This document shows, one piece after another, positions 26,097 through 35,275 of a DNA stretch of 64,000 bases (its first letter is position 1; the number at the start of each line of letters is the position of its first letter). The notes below the pieces were generated by a model. That model saw only the letters and a list, made by a program, of their open reading frames with translations. It ran no database searches and was not told where the DNA came from. The stretch is from AP-15 sp963833745 (GTDB lineage Bacteria; Pseudomonadota; Alphaproteobacteria; ATCC43930; CGMCC-115725). The stretch lies in assembly GCA_963833745.1 (NCBI GenBank), contig CAWHZD010000003.1:248001-312000 (forward strand), written 5' to 3'. Position numbers and translations under genes: made by a program.

Positions 26097-26744
26097 ATGC
26101 CGAATTTTGCGATCGAGCGGCGCTGTGCGGGGATTGTCTGCGGCGTTGACGAGGCCGGACGCGGCCCGCTCGCGGGACCGGTGGTCGCCGCCGCGGTGGT
26201 CCTCGATCCCAAACGCTTCCCGCGGTCGTTGCGCGAGCGGCTCGACGATTCGAAAGTGCTGAGCGCCGAGGAGCGCGACATCTGCTGGGCGGCGCTCGGC
26301 CGCTGCGTCGAGCGCGGCGCCGCCCATGTCGGGATCGGTGCCGCGAGTGCGCGCGAGATCGACACGATCAACATCTTGCGCGCGGCGTTGCTGGCGATGG
26401 CGCGGGCGGTCGCCGCCCTCGCCGTGTCGCCCGATATCGCGCTGGTCGACGGCAATATCCCGCCGCCGCTCGCCTGCACGGTTCAGACGGTGGTCAAAGG
26501 CGACGGCCTCAGCTTTTCGATCGCCGCGGCCTCGGTCGTCGCCAAGGTCACCCGCGACCGCCTGATGCGAGCCCTGGCGCCGCGCTATCCGGGCTATGGC
26601 TGGGAGACCAACGTCGGCTATGCGACGCGCGAGCACGGCGAGGCGATTGGGCGGCTCGGACCGACACCCCATCATCGCCGCTCCTTCGCGCCGGTGCGGT
26701 TGGCGCTCGCCGGCGAATTGCCGCTGCTCGCAGCCCTCGCGTGA
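26097..26744 (+). CDS. rnhB: Ribonuclease HII
   Basis: 215-residue enzyme that nicks the RNA strand at ribonucleotides in DNA. CGVDEAGRGPLAGPVVAAAV is the type 2 RNase H signature with the Asp-Glu pair. LDDSKVLSAEERD, then VDGN and FSIAAASVVAKVTRDRLM complete the active site (four acidic residues); YPGYGWETNVGYATREHGEA and HHRRSFAPVR close the protein. The ATG follows GGAGGGGCG. Its last 73 bases overlap the 3' end of the convergent mutY, an unusual but readable arrangement. Confidence 0.95.
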   Translation: MPNFAIERRCAGIVCGVDEAGRGPLAGPVVAAAVVLDPKRFPRSLRERLDDSKVLSAEERDICWAALGRCVERGAAHVGIGAASAREIDTINILRAALLAMARAVAALAVSPDIALVDGNIPPPLACTVQTVVKGDGLSFSIAAASVVAKVTRDRLMRALAPRYPGYGWETNVGYATREHGEAIGRLGPTPHHRRSFAPVRLALAGELPLLAALA

Positions 26745-27841
26745 GCCGCCATTGCGTCGGCCCCGCCCGCCACCGCCGAGATCGCGTGGCGGGCGATTTT
26801 TTTCATCAGGGTCGGCAACGCGTGCTCGCCGAGCCGGTCGAGCGGGCTCCATAAGCCCTCGGCGACGGTTTCGATTTGCGCCGTGACGACCGCGAGCTCG
26901 AGCAGGAAATGGGTAAAGCCGTGACGCACGATGCCCGGGAGCGGCGCCCAGTGCGCCGGTGCCGGGGCGGCGCCGACCGCGTCGGCATGCTCCCACGGCA
27001 CGGCTCGCCACGGTGTCGAGGGGATTTCGATCATCCCGCCGAGCAGCCCTTTTTCGGGGCGCCGCCGCAGCAATACCGCGCCATCCGGCCGCGTCAGCCA
27101 GAAGGCGATTCCATAGCGGATCGGCCGCTCGGCCTTTTCGGCACGCGCCGGAAGCTCCTCCGCGATGCCGCTGGCGGCAACAGTACAGGACAGGCGCCAC
27201 GGACACAGCACGCAGCGCGGCCGGCGCGGGATGCAGATCGTAGCGCCGAGATCCATCATCGCCTGCGCGAAATCGCCGGCGCGCTGTTCCGGCACCAGCC
27301 CTGCGGCAAGCGCCTGCAGCCGCGGTTTTGCCGCCGGCATCGGTTCGGCAACAGCGTAGAGACGGGCGACGACGCGCTCGACATTGCCGTCGACCGCCGC
27401 GATTCGCCGGTCGAACGCGATCGCCGCGATCGCTGCCGCGGTGTAGTCGCCGATCCCCGGCAAGGCGCGCAACGTTGTGGGCTCGGACGGCAAAACGCCG
27501 CCGTGCCGTTCGGCGACGGTGCGCGCGCCGGCGTGCAGGTTGCGGGCCCGCGCGTAATAGCCGAGCCCCTGCCATTCGTGCAGGATCTCGTCGAGCGAGG
27601 CCGCTGCGAGCGCCGAAACGTCGGGCCAGCGCGCCACGAATTGGTCAAAATACGGGCGGACGGTCGCCACCGTCGTCTGCTGCAGCATGATCTCGCTGAG
27701 CCAGACGCGATAGGGATCGGCGTGCCCGCCGGGCGGCGCGCGCCACGGCAGATCGCGGCGGTGACGATCATACCAGGCGAGCAGCAGGTCCGGGTCGGGG
27801 GCGCCCGGCGGCAATGGAGATTTGGATCGGGTCGATGACAT
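26672..27841 (-). CDS. mutY: A/G-specific adenine DNA glycosylase
   Basis: 389-residue base-excision enzyme that removes adenine opposite 8-oxoguanine. The N-terminal helix-hairpin-helix domain has WLSEIMLQQTTVATVRPYFD and LPGIGDYTAAAIAAIAFDRR followed by IAAVDGNVERVVARL with the catalytic Asp. The iron-sulfur loop CIPRRPRCVLCPWRLSC has the C-x6-C-x2-C-x5-C spacing. The C-terminal Nudix-like domain (GGMIEIPSTPW, HGFTHFLLEL) recognises oxoguanine. The start codon shares the tetranucleotide CATG with the divergent dciA start. The C-terminal tail runs antisense into rnhB. Confidence 0.95.
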   Translation of the reverse strand: MSSTRSKSPLPPGAPDPDLLLAWYDRHRRDLPWRAPPGGHADPYRVWLSEIMLQQTTVATVRPYFDQFVARWPDVSALAAASLDEILHEWQGLGYYARARNLHAGARTVAERHGGVLPSEPTTLRALPGIGDYTAAAIAAIAFDRRIAAVDGNVERVVARLYAVAEPMPAAKPRLQALAAGLVPEQRAGDFAQAMMDLGATICIPRRPRCVLCPWRLSCTVAASGIAEELPARAEKAERPIRYGIAFWLTRPDGAVLLRRRPEKGLLGGMIEIPSTPWRAVPWEHADAVGAAPAPAHWAPLPGIVRHGFTHFLLELAVVTAQIETVAEGLWSPLDRLGEHALPTLMKKIARHAISAVAGGADAMAAHARAASSGNSPASANRTGAKERR

Positions 27842-28361
27842 GAGCGCGGCGAAGCGGCGCGCCAGCCTAATCGGCCCAGACGCCGATGGCGAGCGCCGGG
27901 AGCGGGAGCGCCAACCGGGGTTTCGCGCGGTCGGGCTGGCGGCCTCGAAGGTTGCGGCGCCGGTCGTCGCCAGGCGCGGCGGCGGGGTCCTCGTTCGGCT
28001 CAAGGCCGAATGGGCTGCGATCGTCGGACCCGAATGGGCGCTCGTGTGCTGGCCGGCGGCGCTTGGCCGCGACGGCGTGCTGAAGCTGCGCACGGTCCCC
28101 GCCGCGGCACTCGAACTGCAGCACCGCGCGCCATTGGTGATCGAGCGGATCAACCTCTTTTTCGGCCGCTCGGCGGTGACCCGCCTCGTCCTCGTCCAAG
28201 GATTTTCGCTGCGCGATCCGGCGCCGGGCCGTCCGGCGCCGTGTTCGCTCGCCGCGGGCGAGGCCGAAGCGCTCGACCGGCGGCTCTCGGAAATCACCGA
28301 TCCCGAGCTGCGGGCGGCGCTCGCACGGCTCGGCAAGGCCGTGATCGCGGTCGGCGGCTGA
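27840..28361 (+). CDS. DciA/DUF721-family protein
   Basis: 173 residues; DUF721 (DciA-type) proteins help load the replicative helicase in bacteria lacking DnaC. RAVGLAASKVAAPVVARRGG, then LKAEWAAIVGPEWALVCWPA, match the conserved N-terminal domain, and LKLRTVPAAALELQHRAPLV with INLFFGRSAVTRLVLVQGF the KH-like part. ATG 27840 overlaps the mutY start codon; the in-frame TTG at 27822 is an alternative. The order mutY, DUF721, DsbA, SMC is common in alphaproteobacteria. Assignment rests on the pattern and context. Confidence 0.85.
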   Translation: MSAAKRRASLIGPDADGERRERERQPGFRAVGLAASKVAAPVVARRGGGVLVRLKAEWAAIVGPEWALVCWPAALGRDGVLKLRTVPAAALELQHRAPLVIERINLFFGRSAVTRLVLVQGFSLRDPAPGRPAPCSLAAGEAEALDRRLSEITDPELRAALARLGKAVIAVGG

Positions 28362-28429
28362 TCCGGCGGGTTCGGCGTTGCGCCGGAGTGCTTATACCGA
28401 TACCATCAACATGTTGTAGTGGGGGACCC

Positions 28430-29074
28430 ATGACCTGGAAAATATGGTTCGCTGCCTTGTGCTTTATTGGCGCGATCGTTGTTTCACCGAGCCCGGCGCC
28501 GGCGGCAGACCCCGCAGCCAGCCCTGGCGACAAGCAGCTCCTGCTGACGATCGGCAAAGACGATCGCATCCTCGGCGACCCCAATGCTCCGGTCACGATC
28601 ATCGAATATGCGTCGATGACCTGTCCGCACTGCGCGCATTTTACCGACGACGTGCTGCCCGAACTGAAGAAGAAGTGGATCGACACCGGCAAGGTCAAAC
28701 TGGCGTTGCGCGACTTTCCGCTCGACGACGAGGCGGTGCATGCCTCGATGATCGCGCGCTGCGCGCCGCCCGACCGGTTCTACGCCTTTGTCGACGCCTT
28801 CTTTGCCGACCAGGACAAGTGGGTGTCGGCGCCCGATTACCAGGCGGCCTTGACGCGGCTCGCCGCACTCGGCGGGATGAGCAAGGCCGACGTCGACAAG
28901 TGCCTTGCCGACAAAGCGCTCGAAAACCAGATCCTGAACAGCCGCCTCGTCGCCGCAAAGCAGCTCGAGGTCAGTGCGACGCCGACCTTTTTCGTCAACG
29001 GCACAAAGTATGCCGGGGAACCGACCGTCGAGGCGTTTGACAAGCTGCTGTCGGGCCTGCCGCAAAAATCGTAA
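28430..29074 (+). CDS. DsbA-family thioredoxin-fold protein
   Basis: 214 residues with a signal peptide (IWFAALCFIGAIVVSPSPAP) and thus periplasmic. The thioredoxin active site is EYASMTCPHCAHFTDDVLPE (C-P-H-C), and the cis-proline loop is LEVSATPTFFVNGTKYAGEP. The subfamily is the DsbA/ScsC-like thiol oxidoreductase group lying upstream of smc in many alphaproteobacteria. It starts after a GGGGGACCC stretch and ends 18 bases before smc. It probably forms or isomerises disulfides in exported proteins; a DsbB partner is not present here. Confidence 0.9.
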   Translation: MTWKIWFAALCFIGAIVVSPSPAPAADPAASPGDKQLLLTIGKDDRILGDPNAPVTIIEYASMTCPHCAHFTDDVLPELKKKWIDTGKVKLALRDFPLDDEAVHASMIARCAPPDRFYAFVDAFFADQDKWVSAPDYQAALTRLAALGGMSKADVDKCLADKALENQILNSRLVAAKQLEVSATPTFFVNGTKYAGEPTVEAFDKLLSGLPQKS

Positions 29075-29092
29075 CCACCGCGCAAAAGCGGC

Positions 29093-32000
29093 ATGCAGAT
29101 CGAGCGGCTTCGCCTCGTCGGGTTCAAATCCTTCGCTGACGCGGCGGAAGTGACGATCGGGCCGGGGCTGACCGGCGTCGTCGGGCCCAACGGCTGCGGC
29201 AAGTCGAACCTCGCCGAAGCGTTGCGCTGGGTCATGGGTGAGAATTCGGCGCGCCGTCTGCGCGGCGGTGCGATGGACGACGTGATCTTTGGCGGTAGCG
29301 CGGGCCGCGCCGCGCGCAACCTTGCCGAGGTCGTACTGGCGATCGACAACAGCGCCCGCGACGCACCCTTCGCCTTCAACGACCGCGAGGAAATCGAGAT
29401 CGTCCGCCGCATCGAGCGCGGCGGCGGCTCGGCGTGGCGGGTCAACGGGCGCGAGGCGCGGGCGCGTGACGTGCAGCTGTTGTTCGCCGACGCCGCGATC
29501 GCCGGGCCTTCCGGGGCGATCGTCAGCCAGGGGCGCGTCAGCGCGCTGATCGAGGCCAAACCGGCCGAGCGCCGTTTTCTGCTGGAGGAGGCCGCCGGCA
29601 CCGCCGGGGTGCAAGCACGGCGGCGCGAGACCGAACTGCGGCTAGCGGCCGCCGAGGAAAACCTGACGCGGCTCGACGATGTGATTGCGACCATGGCCTC
29701 GCAGCTCGAAGCATTGAAAAAGCAGGCGCGTCAGGCGCAGCGGTATCGGCGGCTCGGCGAGCAGATTCGCGAGCAGGAGGCGCTGCTGTTCCACGCCCGC
29801 TGGCTCGCCGCCGCGACCGCAGCCGAAACCCGCGCCGCCGAACTTTCCGGCGCGGAGCGGGCGGTGGCCGAGGCCGAGGATCGCGCCGTCGCCTGGCGCG
29901 CCGCCCGCAACGAGGCCGAGGCAGCGCTGCCGCCGCTGCGCCGCGCCGAGACCGAGGCTGAAGCCGAGTTGCGGCGGCTCACCCAGGCGCGCACCATCCT
30001 CGAGCAAGAACTGACGCGATCGGTCGCGGCGCGCCACGACGCCGAGCGGCGGCTTTTGGAGGTGGGACGCGACCGCGAGCATGAGGACGTGCAGCTTGCC
30101 GAGGCCGAAGCGGCGCTCGCACGGCTGGCCGAAGAGCGTCGCACGGTCGCCGACACTGAGGCGGGGAATGGCACCGCGAGCGCGGTGGCGGAGCACCGAT
30201 TGCAGGAGGCGGCGCAACTGCTTGCCGGCGCCGAGGCCGCTTTGCAGCGCGCGACCGAGACCGTCGCCGCGTCGCAAGCCGAACGCGCTGCGCTCGACCG
30301 CCGCCGTCGCGACATCGCCGAGCGGCGGTCTCGCCTCGAGGCGCGTTTGGGCGACGCGGAGCGGCAACAAGCCGCCCTCGCTGCCATGATCGTCCCGCCC
30401 GATGCGAGAGCGGCCGCCGCCGCCGTGCTCGCCACGGCGGAAGCAGCGGTGGTGAGCGGGCACATCGCTGGCGAAACAGCGCAGAGTGAGGCTGCCGCGC
30501 AGCAACAGCGCGACGCCGCGGCAGCCGCGGCAGCACGCCGAGCGGCGGCCGGGCTCGTCAGGCTCGAAGCCGAGGCGGAAGCGCTGAAAGCGATGGTCGC
30601 GCCGGCGCCGGATTGCGATGCCGCAACGCCGATCCTGGCTGCGATGCGCGTCGCCAAAGGGTTCGAAGCCGCGATCGGCGCACTGTTCGAAGACGAGCTT
30701 TCGGCGCCGAACGACGATAGCGACGGCGCCGCCAGTTTCTGGATCAGTCTGCCGGCGATCGCCGACACACCCGGGCTGCCGCAAGGAGCCCATTCATTCG
30801 CCGGCGCCGTGACGGCACCGCCGGCGCTCGGGCGCAGCCTTGCGCTTGCCGGATGGGTCGAGAGCGCCGCCGACGGCCGCAGTCTACAACCGCATCTCGC
30901 CCCGGGTCAGCGGCTCGTCGACCGCGACGGACGCCTGTGGCGATGGGACGGGTTCACCCGCCGCGCTGCTCGCACCTCTGCCGCGGCGCAACAGCTGCGC
31001 CACAAGAACCGGCTCGACATCCTTGCCGGCGAGATTGCCGGCGCGATGGCCGAAGCTCGGTCGGCCGACGCCGCGGCCGCGGCCGCGACCGCCGCCTGCC
31101 AGCAGGCCGCCGAGGCCGACCGGCTCGCCCGCTCACAATTGCGCGCAGCCGAGGCGGCACTCGCACGCGCCCGTGCAGCCGAAACCGGGATCGACGGCCG
31201 TGCACTGGCGGCCGAGACCCGACTTGCGGCGGCGGCCGAAAACGTCGCCAAACTCGCCGCCGATCTCGCCGAAACGCAGCTTCAGGCCGAAGAAACCGAG
31301 CGCGGTCTCGCGGCCTTGCCGGAAGCCGGGCCGGCGAGCGCCGCGCTCGCGACCGCGCGCACTGCCGCGGCGCAGCTGCGGCGCGACGAGGCCGAAGCGC
31401 GCGCAGCGATCGAGCGGTTGACGCGAGACCACCAATCTCGCCGCGAGCGGTTGTCGTCGATCGATCTCGAAGAGCGCGCCTGGCGCAAGCGCGGCGACGG
31501 TGCCGCTGCGCAGCGCGGGACGCTCGCTGAACGGCAGCAGGCGCTGGCACAGGAAATCGCCGCGCTTGCCGCCCGCCCGGCGGTGATCGCCGCCGACAGT
31601 GAAACGCTCGGCACCAAGATCGCCGCGAACGCACAAGCTGCTCGTGAGGCTGCCATTCGATTGGCTTCCGGCGAAAGCCGAATGCGCGATGCGACGGAAC
31701 GTTCGCGCCTCTCCGACCAGGCTCTGGCCGAGATCCGCGAGCGGCGGGCTCGGCTCGATGTCCAAGCCGCCGGGACAAAAGACGCCTTGGCGGCGCTCGC
31801 CCACGACATCAGCGAACGCATTGGTGTCGCGCCGGATGAGCTGGAGAAGCTGGCTGGTCTCGCCGCCGGCCAGGTGCCGCCCGACCCCGCGGCGAGCGCG
31901 GGACGGCTCGACCGGCTGACCCGCGAGCGGACCGGCATCGGACCGGTCAACCTGATGGCCGAAGGCGAGGCGGCGGAAGCCGGCGCCCAGGTCGAGGCAC

Positions 32001-32563
32001 TCGAGCGTGAACGCGCCGATCTGACCGAGGCCATCGCCAAATTGCGCCGCGGCGCCCACACCCTCGACCGGCAGGGCCGCGAGCTGCTGGCCGCCGCGTT
32101 CGAGCAGGTCAACGGGCATTTCGCCGCGCTGTTCACGCGCCTGTTTGGCGGCGGCAAGGCCGAGCTGGCGCTGACCGACGACGGCGATCCGCTGACCGCC
32201 GGTCTCGAAATCATGGCGAATCCGACAGGCAAGCGTCTGCAGATTCTGTCGTTGCTGTCGGGTGGGGAGCAGGCGCTGACCGCGCTGGCATTGTTGTTCG
32301 CGGTGTTCCTGACCAAGCCGGCGCCGATTTGCGTGCTCGACGAGGTCGACGCGCCGCTCGACGACGCCAACGTCGACCGCTTGTGCGGGCTCGTTGCCGA
32401 AATCGCCGACACCACCGGCACGCGGTTTCTGCTGATCACCCATCATCGCATTACGATGGCCCGCGCCGATCGCCTCTTTGGGGTGACGATGGCCGAGCGC
32501 GGCGTCTCACAATTGGTGTCGGTCGATCTCGGGCGCGCGGTCCGGCTGCGACAGACCGCCTAG
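29093..32563 (+). CDS. smc: Chromosome segregation protein SMC
   Basis: 1156-residue condensin ATPase that compacts and segregates the chromosome. The N-terminal head has GPGLTGVVGPNGCGKSNLAE (Walker A) after the start LRLVGFKSFADAAEV. Long coiled coils rich in Ala/Glu/Arg flank a hinge at about residues 490-640. The C-terminal head has the signature LQILSLLSGGEQALTALALL and the Walker B stretch PICVLDEVDAPLDDANVDRL. Length is close to the family's usual 1150-1200. No frame errors across 3.4 kb, which shows that local sequence quality is good. Confidence 0.97.
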   Translation: MQIERLRLVGFKSFADAAEVTIGPGLTGVVGPNGCGKSNLAEALRWVMGENSARRLRGGAMDDVIFGGSAGRAARNLAEVVLAIDNSARDAPFAFNDREEIEIVRRIERGGGSAWRVNGREARARDVQLLFADAAIAGPSGAIVSQGRVSALIEAKPAERRFLLEEAAGTAGVQARRRETELRLAAAEENLTRLDDVIATMASQLEALKKQARQAQRYRRLGEQIREQEALLFHARWLAAATAAETRAAELSGAERAVAEAEDRAVAWRAARNEAEAALPPLRRAETEAEAELRRLTQARTILEQELTRSVAARHDAERRLLEVGRDREHEDVQLAEAEAALARLAEERRTVADTEAGNGTASAVAEHRLQEAAQLLAGAEAALQRATETVAASQAERAALDRRRRDIAERRSRLEARLGDAERQQAALAAMIVPPDARAAAAAVLATAEAAVVSGHIAGETAQSEAAAQQQRDAAAAAAARRAAAGLVRLEAEAEALKAMVAPAPDCDAATPILAAMRVAKGFEAAIGALFEDELSAPNDDSDGAASFWISLPAIADTPGLPQGAHSFAGAVTAPPALGRSLALAGWVESAADGRSLQPHLAPGQRLVDRDGRLWRWDGFTRRAARTSAAAQQLRHKNRLDILAGEIAGAMAEARSADAAAAAATAACQQAAEADRLARSQLRAAEAALARARAAETGIDGRALAAETRLAAAAENVAKLAADLAETQLQAEETERGLAALPEAGPASAALATARTAAAQLRRDEAEARAAIERLTRDHQSRRERLSSIDLEERAWRKRGDGAAAQRGTLAERQQALAQEIAALAARPAVIAADSETLGTKIAANAQAAREAAIRLASGESRMRDATERSRLSDQALAEIRERRARLDVQAAGTKDALAALAHDISERIGVAPDELEKLAGLAAGQVPPDPAASAGRLDRLTRERTGIGPVNLMAEGEAAEAGAQVEALERERADLTEAIAKLRRGAHTLDRQGRELLAAAFEQVNGHFAALFTRLFGGGKAELALTDDGDPLTAGLEIMANPTGKRLQILSLLSGGEQALTALALLFAVFLTKPAPICVLDEVDAPLDDANVDRLCGLVAEIADTTGTRFLLITHHRITMARADRLFGVTMAERGVSQLVSVDLGRAVRLRQTA

Positions 32564-32634
32564 GCCGCGATGCCCCTCCTGCTTATCATTATGGAAAAGC
32601 TGCGTTTTTTGCCAAACCGGAGAACGGGCCGGTA

Positions 32635-32663
32635 TTGACAGGTTAATGACGGCTTACTATGGT
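32635..32663 (+). promoter_or_regulatory. Probable promoter of the F0 ATP synthase operon
   Basis: A perfect TTGACA (32635-32640) is followed, after 17 bases, by TATGGT (32658-32663), four of six matches to the -10 consensus. The atpI start codon lies 60 bases downstream, leaving a normal leader. Confidence 0.5.
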
Positions 32664-32722
32664 GCGCCACGTTCCGGCCGGATTGCGGCTGGCGCGGGTA
32701 TCGGATGGTTGCACTTCCCTGA

Positions 32723-33106
32723 ATGAGTGAAGATCCGCCATCGGATCCCCTGGCGCGGCTTGGTGAAAAGATCGACAAGGCGCGGGCGAGGCGTGCCCCG
32801 GTGCGGAAAACGGGCGGCAATCCAGGGCTGCAGCAGGGCCTCGCTCTCGGTCTTCGCATCGGCATCGAGCTGGTGACGGCGGTGCTGGTGGCCGGCGGGC
32901 TGGGCTGGGCGATCGATCGCTGGCTCGGGACGCGGCCATGGGTGATGCTGGTGATGCTTTTCCTCGGGATCGCTGCCGGGATGTTCAACGTCTACCGCGC
33001 CGTGACCGGGATGAGCATGTCGGTCGGCTATCCCCGGCGAACTTCCGAAGGCATCGGCGGCGGGAAGCCGGCGACCGACAAGTGGGACGACGACGAGGAT
33101 TGCTGA
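32723..33106 (+). CDS. atpI: ATP synthase accessory protein AtpI
   Basis: 127-residue small membrane protein heading the F0 operon, proposed to help assemble the c-ring and sometimes to handle magnesium. A charged N-terminus (LARLGEKIDKARARRAPVRK) precedes two membrane helices with the typical motif GLGWAIDRWLGTRPWVMLVM and then FLGIAAGMFNVYRAV. The C-terminus is acidic (DKWDDDEDC). The atpB start follows one base after its stop codon. Confidence 0.88.
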   Translation: MSEDPPSDPLARLGEKIDKARARRAPVRKTGGNPGLQQGLALGLRIGIELVTAVLVAGGLGWAIDRWLGTRPWVMLVMLFLGIAAGMFNVYRAVTGMSMSVGYPRRTSEGIGGGKPATDKWDDDEDC

Positions 33107-33107
33107 T

Positions 33108-33839
33108 TTGGCGATAGAGCTTCATCCGCTTGAGACATTCACGATCCGCCGCATTCTGCCGCTTCATGTCGGCGGGCTCGACGTGTCCTATACCAACTCC
33201 GCGCTGCTGATGACGATCGTGGTGGTTCTGATCACCGCGCTGACGGTGCTCAGCACAAGGCGGGCCGCGCTCGTCCCCGGACGTTGGCAGTCGATCGCGG
33301 AAATGAGCTACGAATTTGTCGCCGACATGGTCGAAAGCAATGTCGGTCGCGAGGGGATGCCGTATTTTCCGTTTATCTTCACCCTCTTTATGTTCATTTT
33401 GTTTGCAAATTTACTGGGTCTGATCCCGTACAGCTTCACCATTACCAGCCACATCATCGTCACCTTCGCGCTGGCGGCGGTCGTGTTCATCGGCGTCACG
33501 ATCATCGGCTTTCTTCGCCACGGCGTGCATTTCCTGCGGCTGTTTGTGCCGGAGGGCGTGCCAAAGATCTTGCTGATACTGCTGGTGCCGATCGAGGTGT
33601 TGTCCTATTTCATCCGGCCCTTCACCCTGTCGATCAGGCTTTTTGCCAATATGCTGGCGGGTCACACGATGCTCGGCATCTTTGCCGGGTTCGCTGCGAT
33701 CGTCGGGATCTTCGCGATCTTCCCGATCGCGGTCGACGTGTTGCTGCTCGCCCTCGAACTGCTGGTCGCTACTTTGCAGGCTTATGTCTTCGCGATCCTG
33801 AGCTGCCTTTACCTCAACGACGCGATCCATATGCACTGA
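33108..33839 (+). CDS. atpB: ATP synthase F0 subunit a
   Basis: 243-residue integral membrane subunit forming the proton half-channels. PLETFTIRRILPLHVGGLDV at the N-terminus, PYFPFIFTLFMFILFANLLG in the middle, and PFTLSIRLFANMLAGH containing the essential arginine (about residue 177). VATLQAYVFAILSCLYLNDA closes the protein. The start appears to be TTG at 33108, one base after the atpI stop, served by an AGGA sequence inside atpI's end. About five to six membrane helices are visible. Confidence 0.95.
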   Translation: MAIELHPLETFTIRRILPLHVGGLDVSYTNSALLMTIVVVLITALTVLSTRRAALVPGRWQSIAEMSYEFVADMVESNVGREGMPYFPFIFTLFMFILFANLLGLIPYSFTITSHIIVTFALAAVVFIGVTIIGFLRHGVHFLRLFVPEGVPKILLILLVPIEVLSYFIRPFTLSIRLFANMLAGHTMLGIFAGFAAIVGIFAIFPIAVDVLLLALELLVATLQAYVFAILSCLYLNDAIHMH

Positions 33840-33894
33840 AGCGTGCAGTGCCTGCCCGTTCCAACAGAACCCAAATCAAACAGGAAAAACCAAG

Positions 33895-34122
33895 ATGGAC
33901 CTTGCTTCGGCCAAAATGATTGGCGCCGGCCTTGCCTGCATCGCCCTCGTTGGGGCCGGCATCGGCATCGGCAATGTGTTTGCCTCGCTGATCAGCGCGC
34001 TCGCTCGCAACCCGGCGGCGCAGGGGCAGGTACAGCCCTTTGCCTTTCTCGGCTTTGCTCTGGCCGAGGCGACCGGGTTGTTCGGCCTCGCGGTCGCGTT
34101 TCTGATCCTGTTTGTATTCTGA
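33895..34122 (+). CDS. atpE: ATP synthase F0 subunit c
   Basis: 75-residue hairpin of two membrane helices that forms the rotor ring. Helix 1 carries GLACIALVGAGIGIGNVFAS. The polar loop is ARNPAAQGQ, and helix 2 has the ion-carrying glutamate (residue 58) in FLGFALAEATGLFGLAVAFL. The residues around it do not show the full sodium-binding pattern, so proton coupling is expected. Highly typical of alphaproteobacteria; between atpB and the b' gene. Confidence 0.97.
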   Translation: MDLASAKMIGAGLACIALVGAGIGIGNVFASLISALARNPAAQGQVQPFAFLGFALAEATGLFGLAVAFLILFVF

Positions 34123-34147
34123 GGCCGGTCGTCAGGGGCCGCGAGCG

Positions 34148-34642
34148 ATGCCGCAGCTTGACTTGTCGACTTTCGCCCCGCAGCTCGTGTGGCTGGCGAT
34201 CAGCTTCGTCGTCCTCTACCTGCTGATGGCGAAGCTCGGGTTGCCGTCGGTTGGCGCGGCCATCGAAGCGCGGCGGCGACACCGCGAGGGCGAACTCGAC
34301 CGCGCTGCTCAGCTCCGGACGGAAGCGGAGGGGGTGATCGCCGCTTACGAAGCCGCGCGAGCCAGCGCGCGTGAGCAGGCCCAGGCGACGATCCGTGAAA
34401 CCACCGAGCGGCTCGCTGCGGCGGCAGCGGAGCGCCAGCACGCGCTGGCGGTGGCGCTGGCGGATCGTACTCGCGCCGCCGAGCGCGAAATCGCCGCCGC
34501 CAAGGAACGCGCGCTCTCTGAAATCCGCAACGTCGCCAGTGATGTCGCCGCTTCGGTCGCGGCCAAGCTGACCGGCTCGGCGCCCGACGCGGGCAGCGTC
34601 GCAGCGGCGGTCGACCGCGTCCTGACGGAGCGCGCTGCCTGA
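34148..34642 (+). CDS. ATP synthase F0 subunit b'
   Basis: 164-residue peripheral-stalk subunit, the diverged b' copy paired with atpF. MPQLDLSTFAPQLVWLAISF at the start provides the single membrane anchor; the PQLVWLAISFVVLYLLMAKL segment is typical for b'. The remainder is a long charged coiled coil (EARRRHREGELDRAAQLRTE onward). ATG 34148 is preferred over an upstream ATG at 34112, which lies inside the end of atpE. It overlaps atpF by one base (TGATG), giving tight translational coupling of the two stalk partners. Confidence 0.93.
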   Translation: MPQLDLSTFAPQLVWLAISFVVLYLLMAKLGLPSVGAAIEARRRHREGELDRAAQLRTEAEGVIAAYEAARASAREQAQATIRETTERLAAAAAERQHALAVALADRTRAAEREIAAAKERALSEIRNVASDVAASVAAKLTGSAPDAGSVAAAVDRVLTERAA

Positions 34643-35130
34643 TGGGGCTGTTTCACGAAGCTGAATTCTGGTTCACGATCGCGGTCGTAATCTTTGTTGC
34701 CGTCATCTGGAGGCCGGCTAAGCGACTTCTGATCGGCGGGCTCGACGCACGCGCCGAGCGCATCCGCGAGGAGCTGGCAGCGGCGCGCGCGCTGCGCGAG
34801 GAGGGTGAGCGCACCCTCGAAACGTACCGAACCCGCCAGCGCGAGGCCGCGCTGGAGGCGGAGCAGATCGTCGCCCATGCCAAGGCCGAGGCCGAGCGCA
34901 TCGCCGTGGAATCGGCGCGCCAGCTCGAAGCCAGCATGCAGCGCCGTCAGCAGCTCGCCGAAGAGCGGATTGCGCAGGAGGAAGCAAGGGCGATCGCCGA
35001 AATCCGCGCGGTCACGGTCGATGTCGCGATCTCGGCGGCACGCCGGGTCATCGCCGCCGGGCTCGATGAACAACGCGGCGCGGCCCTGATCGACGCCGCT
35101 ATCGCCGAGCTGCCCCAACAGCTGCACTAA
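34642..35130 (+). CDS. atpF: ATP synthase F0 subunit b
   Basis: 162-residue peripheral-stalk subunit. The N-terminal helix (EAEFWFTIAVVIFVAVIWRP) anchors it, and the rest is coiled coil with the conserved KAEAERIAVESARQLEASMQ stretch. It is the last gene of the F0 operon; the F1 genes lie about 24 kb away, as usual for this class. The next gene, a glutathione transferase, starts after 145 bases and has its own ribosome site. Confidence 0.94.
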   Translation: MGLFHEAEFWFTIAVVIFVAVIWRPAKRLLIGGLDARAERIREELAAARALREEGERTLETYRTRQREAALEAEQIVAHAKAEAERIAVESARQLEASMQRRQQLAEERIAQEEARAIAEIRAVTVDVAISAARRVIAAGLDEQRGAALIDAAIAELPQQLH

Positions 35131-35275
35131 CCCGAGAAACCTTCCGCCTGCGGACGACACGGGCCGCAAAAGCCGCCGCGAACGTGGGGTTAGCGGATTT
35201 TATTCCCAGCGCCGTCCCGTCGTGCGAGGCTGACCGCGAGCGAAAACTTGTGGCAAGCGGACAAGGGAGGCGGCT

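Noticed and set aside
31133..32446. Minus-strand frames opposite smc
   Set aside because: Shadows of the smc coding sequence, which is complete and recognisable.
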